Shown here: piece after piece, positions 1 to 7,093 of the stretch
How the letters are laid out: each line of letters starts with the position of its first letter
Position numbering within the stretch: the stretch's first letter is position 1
NCBI GenBank assembly: GCA_030066455.1
Contig: JASJBQ010000005.1
Coordinates: forward strand, 1 to 23,564
Direction: 5' to 3'
Source: Desulfobacterales bacterium
GTDB lineage: Bacteria; Desulfobacterota; Desulfobacteria; Desulfobacterales; UBA5852
DNA length: 23,564 nucleotides
Notes under the pieces: model-generated
Told to the model about the DNA's origin: nothing
Databases searched by the model: none
Seen by the model: only the letters and a program-made list of their open reading frames with translations
Position numbers and translations under genes: made by a program

Positions 1-179
1 TATTCATAGATCTTCATGGCGTGAAACATCTCCTCGTGGTACTGCACCATGAACCAGCTGGCGAAGCCTTTGAGGCCCATGCCGTTGCTGTGGGAAGACA
101 TGGCCATGTAGAGGAAGGACGAATACATTTCCTTGTTGATCTGCTCATTCAGGGCGGCGTTCATCTTGTCGCTGATCAT
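1..179 (-). CDS. ftnA: Ferritin (N-terminal part, runs off the left edge)
   Basis: The reverse strand reads MISDKMNAALNEQINKEMYS and continues for 59 codons to the window edge. This is the first helix pair of a bacterial non-haem ferritin, an iron-storage protein that oxidises Fe(II) and stores it inside a 24-subunit shell. Ferroxidase ligands fall at the positions known for E. coli FtnA: Glu17, Glu50 and His53 (in YHEEMFH). The ATG at 177-179 has an AAGGAG ribosome site 9-10 bases upstream. The gene is at least about 100 codons short only because the window ends. It lies downstream of murB on the same strand, across a 202-base gap with its own candidate promoter, so it is probably transcribed separately. 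Confidence 0.9.
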   Translation of the reverse strand, partial: MISDKMNAALNEQINKEMYSSFLYMAMSSHSNGMGLKGFASWFMVQYHEEMFHAMKIYE

Positions 180-259
180 TTGAGGATATCTCCTTTCAGG
201 TTTGGTTGCCACTGGCGTGGGTGGGCCGTAAATGCCACGGTGAAATTGTATGAACCTCT

Positions 260-288
260 ATGATTAGCATCGAGCGCTGGGGCGTCAA
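260..288 (-). promoter_or_regulatory. Candidate sigma-70 promoter for the ferritin gene
   Basis: On the minus strand TTGACG (283-288) is followed after 17 bases by AATCAT (260-265), giving 5/6 and 4/6 matches to the consensus. Transcription would start near 253 and leave a leader of about 75 bases. No clear Fur box was seen in the leader. Confidence 0.4.
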
Positions 289-318
289 TTGGTAACGCTG
301 GTTTCGCAGCTCTCGTCC

Positions 319-360
319 GGGGCGTTTGCGGCCGCGCAACCGGCCGCATGCGTTGGCCCC
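319..360 (-). terminator. GC-rich hairpin downstream of murB
   Basis: The 8-bp arms TGCGGCCG (327-334) and CGGCCGCA (341-348) enclose a 6-base loop. Outer GGGGC (319-323) and GCCCC (356-360) can extend the stem across an internal loop. It lies just past the murB stop. There is no T tract on either side, so a terminator role is only a positional inference. Confidence 0.3.
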
Positions 361-381
361 CTCACCCGTCATGAATGCGTT

Positions 382-1401
382 TCAGACGATTCGCGGTTCC
401 GGTTCGAGATCGATACCGAAGCGCGACCGAACACTGGCGGCGATATCCCGGGCCAGTGCCAGGATCTCCTCTCCCCGGGCACCGCCGTAATTGACCAGAA
501 TCAGCGCCTGGCGGGGATAGACCCCGCAAGCCCCCAAACGCCGGCCCTTCCACCCGCACTGCTCGATCAGCCAGCCGGCCGCGATCTTGACGCTTCCGCC
601 AGGCTGGGGGAAATGGGGCATGGGGCCGTGTTCGGCGACAAGGGCGCTAAAACGGTCGACTGCAATCCGCGGGTTTTTGAAAAAGCTGCCGGCGTTGCCC
701 AGATCGCCCGGGTCGGGCAGCTTGCCCCGCCGGATGCGCCGGATGATCTCGCTTATCTTCGCGGCATCCAGTTCCGCGGGGTCCAGATGCTCGACCGCGC
801 GGGCCACATCGGCATAAGCGGTCACCAGGCGGGCGGTCTTGGACAGTCGGAAAGTCACGGCGGTGATGAAGCTTCGGTCGCGCGGCGGCTGTTTGAAGAT
901 GCTGGTGCGATAGCCCAGAGCGCATTCGGCCGCCTGGAACCGGCGCGGGGCGCCGGTGGCCATATCGATCGTGTCGACGGTCTCCATAAAATCGCCGACC
1001 TCCACCCCGTAGGCACCGATATTCTGGACCGGACTGGCGCCCACCGCGCCTGGAATCAGCGCCAGGTTTTCCAGACCGTAAAGGCGATGCCGCAGGGTCC
1101 AGCGCACAAAACCGTCCCAGTCTTCGCCGGCACCCGCGCGCACCCAGGCATGGTCCTGGTCCTCCCGGACAACCCGGATGCCGCGGATCTCGTTCTTGAT
1201 CACCAGACCGTCGAAATCGCGGGTAAAGAGAATGTTGCTTCCCCCCCCCAGAATGAGGTGCGGCCGATCACCGGCCGCGTCGAGCACCGCGAGCAAATCG
1301 TCGCGGCTGGCGACGGGGGCGAAGTAATTGGCCGCGGCGGCCACGGCAAACGTGTTGTAGGGCGTCAGATCGATGTGGCGCTGGATGGGCATGGCCGTCA
1401 T
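382..1401 (-). CDS. murB: UDP-N-acetylmuramate dehydrogenase (UDP-N-acetylenolpyruvoylglucosamine reductase) MurB
   Basis: MurB is a cytoplasmic flavoenzyme that uses NADPH to reduce UDP-GlcNAc-enolpyruvate to UDP-MurNAc, the second committed step of peptidoglycan precursor synthesis. At 339 residues this is a full-length protein. The FAD-binding N-terminal domain shows GGGSN (52-56) and GLENLALIPGAVGASPVQN (109-127). The active site shows YRTSIFK (Arg165), the proton-donor serine in GSFFKNP (Ser239) and a C-terminal Glu (Glu335 in EPEPRIV), matching E. coli Arg159, Ser229 and Glu325. The YR motif makes it the E. coli-like type I form. The start codon overlaps the stop of the upstream radical SAM gene by four bases (ATGA, 1398-1401), which implies translational coupling. 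Met4 is an alternative start. It lies outside any division and cell-wall gene cluster visible here. Confidence 0.95.
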   Translation of the reverse strand: MTAMPIQRHIDLTPYNTFAVAAAANYFAPVASRDDLLAVLDAAGDRPHLILGGGSNILFTRDFDGLVIKNEIRGIRVVREDQDHAWVRAGAGEDWDGFVRWTLRHRLYGLENLALIPGAVGASPVQNIGAYGVEVGDFMETVDTIDMATGAPRRFQAAECALGYRTSIFKQPPRDRSFITAVTFRLSKTARLVTAYADVARAVEHLDPAELDAAKISEIIRRIRRGKLPDPGDLGNAGSFFKNPRIAVDRFSALVAEHGPMPHFPQPGGSVKIAAGWLIEQCGWKGRRLGACGVYPRQALILVNYGGARGEEILALARDIAASVRSRFGIDLEPEPRIV

Positions 1402-3155
1402 GTGCCCTCGACCGGCGCGTAACGGCTGCGGCCGTCCGCCCGTCGCTGCCGGCGCAGTGCGTCGGCTTCCGAAAGGCGTCCCAGGGCTTCAAGGCAGGCG
1501 ATGGACATGTCGGTCACGTCCGGTGTCGGCGCCATCCGCTGCAAGCCTTCGAGGGCCCGGGTAAAATCCCCCAGGTTCATGCGGTTGACGGCCAGGCAGG
1601 TGTTAAGCGCGATATTGTCCGGATTCTGGGCGAGTCCCTCCCGGGCCAAGGAGACGGCCTGCTCGAAACGGCCGCCCTGCTGCGCCAGCAGGGCCAATCC
1701 TAAAAACGCACGGGGATCGGGGTGGTAGGCGAGAGCCCGTTCGTAAAGACCACGGGCCAGGCCCTGCTTTCCCGGTATGGCCGCTATCCGGGCAAAATCC
1801 CCCTGCTGGAGGGTAAGACCCAGCCGCGAGAGAAAATCGGCGTGAAGCGGGTGAAATTCAGGGTCGTCCACCAGCTCGATCTGGCTCACGAAGTCGGGCA
1901 GCTGGCGGTAGAAGCCCTGGCGCAGCGCCCGGCCCCAGGTCACCACCTGATCCGGTGCCAGCTGCGGGTCGGTTTCGTGGTAAAGCAGGTCTTCGATGCG
2001 CTGGGACCAGATGTCGTCGTCGTTCCCGCTTCGCGCCAGGTAGTCCCGGTAGAGAGCCGTGCCCGGAAAAATCGTCAGAATATAGAAGATGGCATCGAGT
2101 GGTTGGATAACCCGGATCAGCTCCAGCGTTTCCTGGATGGTGGCGTCGCTGTCGCCGGGGCAGCCGTAGATGAAATAGGCCCGGGGGAGGATGCCGTAGC
2201 GGGTGGTCAGGGCGAAGGCGTTTTCGATGTCCGCTGCCCGGATCCGTTTGCCGAGATAGGCGCGGATGTCCGCATTTCCGCTCTCGACACCATAGCTGAT
2301 CTGGATGCAGCCGGCCCGACGCATCCAGGCCAGCACATCGGCGCCCACCGTGTCCACCCGTGAGATGGCGGCCCACTCGATGCCCAGCCGACGCTCCATG
2401 ATTTCACGGCAGACCGCGACAACCAGATCCTTGCGCAGCGTGAAGGTGTCGTCCGAAAAATAGAAAAAACGCACGCCCCGCTTGACCAGACGCTCCAGGC
2501 GGTCGACGAAGCCGGTGGCCGAGTGGAAGCGCACGCGACGGTCCCAGATGGCCGGCGAGCCGCAGAAGCGGCAGGCCGATGGGCAGCCGCGCGTCAGGGC
2601 GACGTGCTGAAAGGTGAAATGCCGGCCCGGGTCGGGCAGACGGTCGAGGTCAGCCTCCGGAGGGGCGCAGGGTGTTGCCTGCGGGCGGCCGTCGACCCGG
2701 CGGGCCAGCCCCCCGATCCGTTGAAACGGCTCCGCGTCCCCGGTGGCCAGGCACGCCAGAAGCGCCACGATGGTCCGTTCGCCTTCACCCACCACGATGA
2801 AATCCACCTCGGGATGGTGCCTCAGCAGGTGCTCCCAGAGAAAACTGGCCCCGACGCCGCCGAAGACCGTGGTGATGTTGGCATCGACCGCTTTGGCCCG
2901 ACGGGCGATCTCAATCCCGCCCCAACGGTTGGCGTTCAGGATCGAACAGCCCACCACATCGGGCTTGAATCCCACGATCACCTCCCGGATGCGGTCGGTC
3001 TGCTCCCGGAAACCGTAGCCGTTGAACAGGGCCACCTCGTGGCCGGCCTCCTTGAGCGCGGCGCCGACGGCATAGATACCCATGGGCATCGCCCGCACAT
3101 CATCCTCGTGGATTCGCGTTTCCAGAAAGGGGGGATAGATCAGCAGAACCCGCAT
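1398..3155 (-). CDS. B12-binding-domain radical SAM protein with C-terminal TPR-like repeats
   Basis: The 585-residue protein has three parts. Residues 1-135 resemble a cobalamin-binding Rossmann domain (MRVLLIYPPF start, VVGEGE at 121-126). A radical SAM core follows, with the [4Fe-4S] ligands Cys191, Cys195 and Cys198 in TRGCPSACRFCGSP. It also has the FFYFSDDTF and YGVESGN strands usual in the family. From about residue 470 to the end it is alpha-helical and TPR-like (ALAYHPDPRAFLGLALLAQQ). Family members carry out methylations, thiomethylations and other radical reactions, and the substrate cannot be read from sequence. It starts an apparent two-gene operon with murB, whose start overlaps this stop. 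The ribosome site is weak. The promoter region is shared with the divergent Lrp gene. Confidence 0.85.
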   Translation of the reverse strand: MRVLLIYPPFLETRIHEDDVRAMPMGIYAVGAALKEAGHEVALFNGYGFREQTDRIREVIVGFKPDVVGCSILNANRWGGIEIARRAKAVDANITTVFGGVGASFLWEHLLRHHPEVDFIVVGEGERTIVALLACLATGDAEPFQRIGGLARRVDGRPQATPCAPPEADLDRLPDPGRHFTFQHVALTRGCPSACRFCGSPAIWDRRVRFHSATGFVDRLERLVKRGVRFFYFSDDTFTLRKDLVVAVCREIMERRLGIEWAAISRVDTVGADVLAWMRRAGCIQISYGVESGNADIRAYLGKRIRAADIENAFALTTRYGILPRAYFIYGCPGDSDATIQETLELIRVIQPLDAIFYILTIFPGTALYRDYLARSGNDDDIWSQRIEDLLYHETDPQLAPDQVVTWGRALRQGFYRQLPDFVSQIELVDDPEFHPLHADFLSRLGLTLQQGDFARIAAIPGKQGLARGLYERALAYHPDPRAFLGLALLAQQGGRFEQAVSLAREGLAQNPDNIALNTCLAVNRMNLGDFTRALEGLQRMAPTPDVTDMSIACLEALGRLSEADALRRQRRADGRSRYAPVEGT

Positions 3156-3251
3156 CGTGACGCTCTCGTTGAACCTGGTTTCGCTTAGGCGGTGAATACA
3201 TCCGGCCGGCCGGGATGATGATGCCTTTCGCCCGCCGGTCCGGTGGCTGTG

Positions 3252-3280
3252 TTCATAACACGTGCGGCGTTGGGGGCCAA
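3252..3280 (-). promoter_or_regulatory. Candidate promoter of the radical SAM-murB pair, with an inverted repeat over the -10
   Basis: On the minus strand TTGGCC (3275-3280) and TATGAA (3252-3257) are separated by 17 bases. The -10 sits inside an inverted repeat with 5-bp arms, GTGTT and AACAC (3249-3261), which could be an operator. The leader would be about 90 bases. Confidence 0.3.
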
Positions 3281-3312
3281 ACGGTTCTTGGCGGTCATTT
3301 TCGGATGAAATC

Positions 3313-3359
3313 AGAGAATAAAATTCTTTATATATTCAAAATTAGAGAATAAAATTCTT
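3313..3359 (+). promoter_or_regulatory. Two identical operator-like repeats in front of the Lrp/AsnC gene
   Basis: The 16-base sequence AGAGAATAAAATTCTT occurs twice, at 3313-3328 and 3344-3359. Each copy contains a perfect dyad, AGAAT-AAA-ATTCT (3315-3327 and 3346-3358). The copies are 31 bp apart, about three helical turns, so they face the same side of DNA. The sequence agrees at about 11 of 15 positions with the published E. coli Lrp site consensus. The second copy abuts the -35 box. The most likely role is autoregulation by the downstream protein. Confidence 0.6.
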
Positions 3360-3385
3360 GACAAATCAAAATTTTTCTATATTTT
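3358..3385 (+). promoter_or_regulatory. Promoter of the Lrp/AsnC gene
   Basis: A perfect -35 box, TTGACA (3358-3363), overlaps the end of the second operator repeat. The -10 lies in an AT-rich tract and its exact position is uncertain: TATTTT at 3380-3385 gives a 16-base spacer. The overlap suggests repression by a bound regulator. A TGGAG ribosome site (3397-3401) lies 9 bases before the ATG. Confidence 0.5.
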
Positions 3386-3410
3386 ATCTAAAAAAATGGA
3401 GTTTTGACTA

Positions 3411-3920
3411 ATGATTGATCCCGTCGGCATCCAAATTCTCAAGATCCTGCAGCGCAAGGCCCGCATCCCCAACGTCGAGGTGGCCCGCCAGGTCGGAATG
3501 GCGCCATCGGCGGTGCTCGAGCGCATCCGCAAACTCGAAAACCAGGGGTATATCGACGGCTATGAAGTGCGCCTCAACCCTTCGCGTTTCCATCGCCGGC
3601 TGGTGGTGTTCGCCTGGGTCCGCACCGCCGACGGCCACGACGTCGAATCGCTGGGGGAGCGACTCGCCGCCCTGCCCGCCGTTCAGGAAGTCCATTACGT
3701 CAGCGGTGAAGACGCTTTCCTGGTCAAACTGCGGGTGGCCGACACGGGCGCCCTGGACCGACTGCTGCGGGAGAAAATCCTTGGGATCGCAGGCGTGCGG
3801 CGGGTCCGCACCCACATCGCCTTGAATACCGTCAAGGAAAGCGCGCACATCCCCATCGAAGCCGACGGCGATGGCGATGCCGTCCCTGTCGGAAATGCTT
3901 CCCCCAAACAATCCAAATGA
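3411..3920 (+). CDS. Lrp/AsnC family transcriptional regulator
   Basis: This 169-residue protein has the standard two-domain plan of feast/famine regulators. Residues 5-55 form the winged helix-turn-helix (DPVGIQILKILQRKARI, then VARQVGMAPSAVLERIRKLE). Residues 62-140 form the RAM effector-binding domain (YVSGEDAFLVKLRV). The roughly 25-residue hydrophilic tail is unusual. These proteins form dimers to octamers and usually sense an amino acid. Downstream, after 98 bases on the same strand, lies a diaminopimelate decarboxylase-family gene, so lysine or a related amino acid is a reasonable effector guess. The paired repeats in its own promoter suggest autoregulation and possibly control of the divergent radical SAM-murB pair. 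Confidence 0.92.
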   Translation: MIDPVGIQILKILQRKARIPNVEVARQVGMAPSAVLERIRKLENQGYIDGYEVRLNPSRFHRRLVVFAWVRTADGHDVESLGERLAALPAVQEVHYVSGEDAFLVKLRVADTGALDRLLREKILGIAGVRRVRTHIALNTVKESAHIPIEADGDGDAVPVGNASPKQSK

Positions 3921-4018
3921 ATGCCGTGTCGGTGGCATGACACGCCGGGACGGGCTGCCGGCCATGACTTTCAGTCGCTGCCCGCCAGCCGGGACGCCCC
4001 ATCGAAAGGAGAACCAAC

Positions 4019-5299
4019 ATGCCCATGTCAGACGATTTCAGCCGACGCCTGGCGCCGATTATCGCCACCGTCGCCGATCATTTCGGGACCCCCTTTCATC
4101 TTTATGACGAAAAGGGTATCCGTGCGAATGCAAGGGCCTTCGACCGGCTGTTTCAAATCCCCGAGGGTTTTCGCGAGTATTTCGCCGTCAAGGCGCTGCC
4201 CAACCGGCGCATCCTTGAAATCATGGCCTCGGAAGGATTCGGATTCGACTGCAGTTCGATTCCGGAACTGGTGCTCTCCCGAATGGTGGGTGCGGTTGAA
4301 GCGGACATCATGTTCACCTCCAACAACACGACCGTCGCCGAATTCGAGGCCGCCGGGGCCGAAGGCGGCAGCATCATCAACCTGGACGACATCAGCCTGA
4401 TCGACAAGCTCGTCCCGTTCCCCGAAAGGATCTGTTTTCGCTACAACCCGGGCGCCCGCCGCAGCGGCAATGCCATCATCGGCAACCCGGTCGAGGCCAA
4501 ATACGGCGTGAGCCACGACCAGATCGTGCCGGCCTACCGCCAGGCGTTCGAGCGCGGGGCCCGACGCTTCGGGCTGCACACCATGGTGGCCTCCAACGAA
4601 CTCGACTACCGCCAAATCGCCGAGACCACCCGCATGCTCCTCGACATCGCGGCTCTGGTCGGCCGGGAGCTCGACATCCGCTTCGAGTTCATCAATATCG
4701 GGGGGGGCATCGGGATTCCCTATCGACCCGACCAGGCGGCATTCGATCTTGAAGCCCTGTCGCGTGAAATTTTAGGGGACTTCGAGCATTTCCGCCGCAC
4801 CAACGGCTACGCCCCGCAGCTCTTTATGGAATGCGGCCGCTGCATGACCGGCCCCCATGGCGTTCTCGTCACCCGCGTGATCAACCACAAGGACATCTAC
4901 CGCCGCTACGTCGGGGTGGATGCCTGCATGTCGGCGCTCATGCGGCCGGCGATTTACGGGGCCTATCACCATATCAGCGCTCCGGCCCGACCCAACGGCG
5001 CACCGCGGCAGGTCGTGGACGTGGTGGGCGCACTGTGCGAAAACAACGACAAGTTCGCCGTCCAGCGCGAACTGCCGGTGGTGGAGGAGGGCGAACTTCT
5101 CGTGATCCACGACACCGGCGCCCATGGCCACGCCATGGGTTTCAACTACAATGGTCGCCTGCAACCCAAGGAACTGCTCCTGCGCACCGACGGGCGGGTC
5201 GAACTGATCCGCAGGGAGCAGAAGATCGAGGATTATCTGGCTACCTTAACGTTCACGCCGGACATCATGCAGCCGGCCGAGATCGCTAAGGTTGCTTGA
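4019..5299 (+). CDS. lysA: Diaminopimelate decarboxylase family protein (fold-type III PLP enzyme)
   Basis: The 426-residue protein has the alanine racemase-like barrel and C-terminal beta domain of amino acid decarboxylases. The PLP-binding lysine is Lys58 in FAVKALPN. The phosphate-binding loop is GGGIGIPY (228-235). The C-terminal active-site motif is GALCENNDKF (Cys340, Glu341), and RPAIYGAYHH (309-318) is typical of the family. LysA converts meso-diaminopimelate to L-lysine, the last step of lysine synthesis. The motifs HTMVASN (187-193) and CENND differ from the HxGS and CESxD of E. coli-type enzymes and mark a separate LysA-like branch, so the substrate is less certain than the fold. 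The start is supported by AAGGAG (4006-4011), 7 bases upstream. It follows the Lrp gene and is probably its target. Confidence 0.82.
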   Translation: MPMSDDFSRRLAPIIATVADHFGTPFHLYDEKGIRANARAFDRLFQIPEGFREYFAVKALPNRRILEIMASEGFGFDCSSIPELVLSRMVGAVEADIMFTSNNTTVAEFEAAGAEGGSIINLDDISLIDKLVPFPERICFRYNPGARRSGNAIIGNPVEAKYGVSHDQIVPAYRQAFERGARRFGLHTMVASNELDYRQIAETTRMLLDIAALVGRELDIRFEFINIGGGIGIPYRPDQAAFDLEALSREILGDFEHFRRTNGYAPQLFMECGRCMTGPHGVLVTRVINHKDIYRRYVGVDACMSALMRPAIYGAYHHISAPARPNGAPRQVVDVVGALCENNDKFAVQRELPVVEEGELLVIHDTGAHGHAMGFNYNGRLQPKELLLRTDGRVELIRREQKIEDYLATLTFTPDIMQPAEIAKVA

Positions 5300-5344
5300 C
5301 ATAAGCGCTGCAAACCACTACTAAGCGGACGTTTTGAACGGACC

Positions 5345-5370
5345 CCGGCGGCCGCCCCCGCGGCCGCCGG
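5345..5370. other. Perfect 11-bp GC hairpin between lysA-like and HAD/AIRS genes
   Basis: The arms CCGGCGGCCGC (5345-5355) and GCGGCCGCCGG (5360-5370) enclose a CCCC loop. No T tract follows, and the next start codon is only 22 bases away. It could attenuate readthrough, act as a weak terminator, or shape the leader of the next gene. Confidence 0.45.
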
Positions 5371-5392
5371 TCAACACAGGCGGTCGGGGGAA

Positions 5393-7018
5393 ATGATCCA
5401 ATTACCCAGAGCATACCGCATCCAGGGCGTTCTGTTCGATTTCGATGGCACGTTGACGCGCCCCTTTGCCATTGATTTCCAGGCCATCAAAGCCGCCATT
5501 GAATGCCCCCCGCACCAGACCATTCTGGAATTTATCGACGCCCTGCCGGATGAAAACCGGCGACGCCAATGCCAGGCGACCCTCCACGCTATGGAAATGG
5601 AGGCGGCCGGGCGGTCGCGCCCCCACGAGGGCGCCGAGGACCTGATCGCGTTCCTCAAAACGCAGGGACTGCCCGTCGGCATCCTGACCCGCAACAGCCT
5701 GGCGGCGGTGGAGCGTGCGCTGGAAAATTTCGGCCGGACGCAGACGGCCGATTTCGACCTGATCATCACCCGTGATGATCCCGTGAGCCCCAAACCAAGC
5801 CCCGAAGGCGTCCTGCAGGCCGCGGGACGGTTCAAGATCAACCCGGACGAACTCCTGCTGGTGGGCGATTTCCATTTCGATATCCAGGCCGGCCAGGGCG
5901 CCGGGGCCTTGACCGTCCTGCTGGACAACGGGGATACCGGCCATCCGGTGCCGGACGTACGCGCCGATTTCACGGTCAAATCGCTTCTGGAGGTCCAGAC
6001 CATCGTACGCTACGGCCTGCCGCTGCCGGCCGGCAAATTCCCGGCCGACCTGCTGGACGACTATTTCGAACGCCTGCCCGCAGGCGATCCACGCCTGCTG
6101 ATAACCCCCGGCATCGGCGAGGATACGGCCGCCCTGGATCTTACCGGCAGCGACACCCTGGTGATCACCTCCGATCCGATCACCTTCGTCACCGACCGCC
6201 TGGGTTATTACACCGTTGTGATCAACGCCAACGACATCGCCACCTCGGGCGCCATCCCCCAGTGGCTCATGACCACCCTGCTTTTTCCGCCGACAACCAG
6301 CGCATCGGCCGTGCGCATGGTCATGCAGGACATTTCCCGGGCCTGCGGCCAATGGGGCATCACCCTCTGCGGCGGCCACACCGAAATCACGGATGCGGTC
6401 TCGCGCCCCGTGGTCATCGGAACCCTGAGCGCCGCCATGGCGCGCAAAGACCTGATCCACAAGGATCGCATGCGGGCCGGCGACCATATTCTGCTCACCA
6501 AGGGGGTGGCCGTGGAGGGGACGGCCATCATTGCCCACGAGTTCGCCGAACGCCTGCAAACTTTGGGCGTAGGCGAGGCCTTCATTTCCAAATGCCAGGA
6601 ATTCGCCGAAGAGATCAGCATCCTGCCCGAGGCGGCCGCGGCCCGGCGTTTTCCCGGCGTCACCGCCATGCACGACGTCACCGAGGGCGGCCTGGCCACG
6701 GCCCTGGCCGAGTTAAGCACCGCCGGGGGGCAGCGGATGGAAATCGACCTGGCGTCCATCCCGATCTATCCCCAAACGGCCCGACTATGCCGCTTGCTGG
6801 GCATCGATCCATTGGGCTTGATCGGCTCGGGCAGTCTGCTGCTTACCTGCCACCCGGAAAGCAGCGCAAAGGTCGAGGCGGCGATTCGGAAATGCGGTGT
6901 GCCGGTGACCCGCATCGGGGAGGTTCGGGGAGACGGCGAGGGCATCGAAGCACGTCACTGCGGCCGTTCGGTGGAATGGCCCGTATTCGCCGTGGACGAA
7001 TTGACCCGCTTGTTCTGA
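5393..7018 (+). CDS. HAD-family hydrolase fused to an AIR synthase-related (PurM/HypE-like) domain
   Basis: The 541-residue protein joins two enzymes. Residues 10-205 are a HAD phosphatase with the nucleophile motif DFDGT (Asp16, Asp18), motif II ILTRNS (Thr99), Lys134 in KPSPEG, and the acidic motif GDFHFDIQAG (158-167). Residues 215-541 are an ATP-dependent PurM/HypE-like domain with GIGEDTAAL (240-248), SDPITF (260-265), NANDIATSGA (278-287), GGHTEIT (327-333) and HDVTEGGLATALAEL (427-441). PurM-fold enzymes (PurM, HypE, ThiL, SelD) activate or phosphorylate a carbonyl, carbamoyl, phosphate or selenide group. The tail ends DELTRLF and lacks the C-terminal cysteine HypE uses to carry the thiocarbamate, so this is not a classical HypE. 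The reaction is unknown. The ribosome site is a weak GGGGGAA. Confidence 0.85.
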   Translation: MIQLPRAYRIQGVLFDFDGTLTRPFAIDFQAIKAAIECPPHQTILEFIDALPDENRRRQCQATLHAMEMEAAGRSRPHEGAEDLIAFLKTQGLPVGILTRNSLAAVERALENFGRTQTADFDLIITRDDPVSPKPSPEGVLQAAGRFKINPDELLLVGDFHFDIQAGQGAGALTVLLDNGDTGHPVPDVRADFTVKSLLEVQTIVRYGLPLPAGKFPADLLDDYFERLPAGDPRLLITPGIGEDTAALDLTGSDTLVITSDPITFVTDRLGYYTVVINANDIATSGAIPQWLMTTLLFPPTTSASAVRMVMQDISRACGQWGITLCGGHTEITDAVSRPVVIGTLSAAMARKDLIHKDRMRAGDHILLTKGVAVEGTAIIAHEFAERLQTLGVGEAFISKCQEFAEEISILPEAAAARRFPGVTAMHDVTEGGLATALAELSTAGGQRMEIDLASIPIYPQTARLCRLLGIDPLGLIGSGSLLLTCHPESSAKVEAAIRKCGVPVTRIGEVRGDGEGIEARHCGRSVEWPVFAVDELTRLF

Positions 7019-7068
7019 TGGATGGAACCGAGCGCGATCACGGCGGCCCGGTCGGAGAACGGTAGATG

Positions 7069-7084
7069 AGGGCGTGGGCGCCCT
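7069..7084. terminator. Short hairpin between convergent genes
   Basis: AGGGCG (7069-7074) and CGCCCT (7079-7084) form a 6-bp stem with a TGGG loop, between the HAD/AIRS stop and the TetR stop. There is no T tract. Its position between converging genes is the main reason to call it a weak terminator. Confidence 0.3.
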
Positions 7085-7093
7085 GGAGGGGAA

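Noticed and set aside
289..1422. Long plus-strand frame of 377 codons opposite murB
   Set aside because: It is antisense to murB, has low-complexity composition and no recognisable domain. It is a GC-rich shadow frame.
5402..6673. Long minus-strand frame of 423 codons opposite the HAD/AIRS gene
   Set aside because: It is antisense to a gene with conserved motifs in both halves and has no recognisable product.
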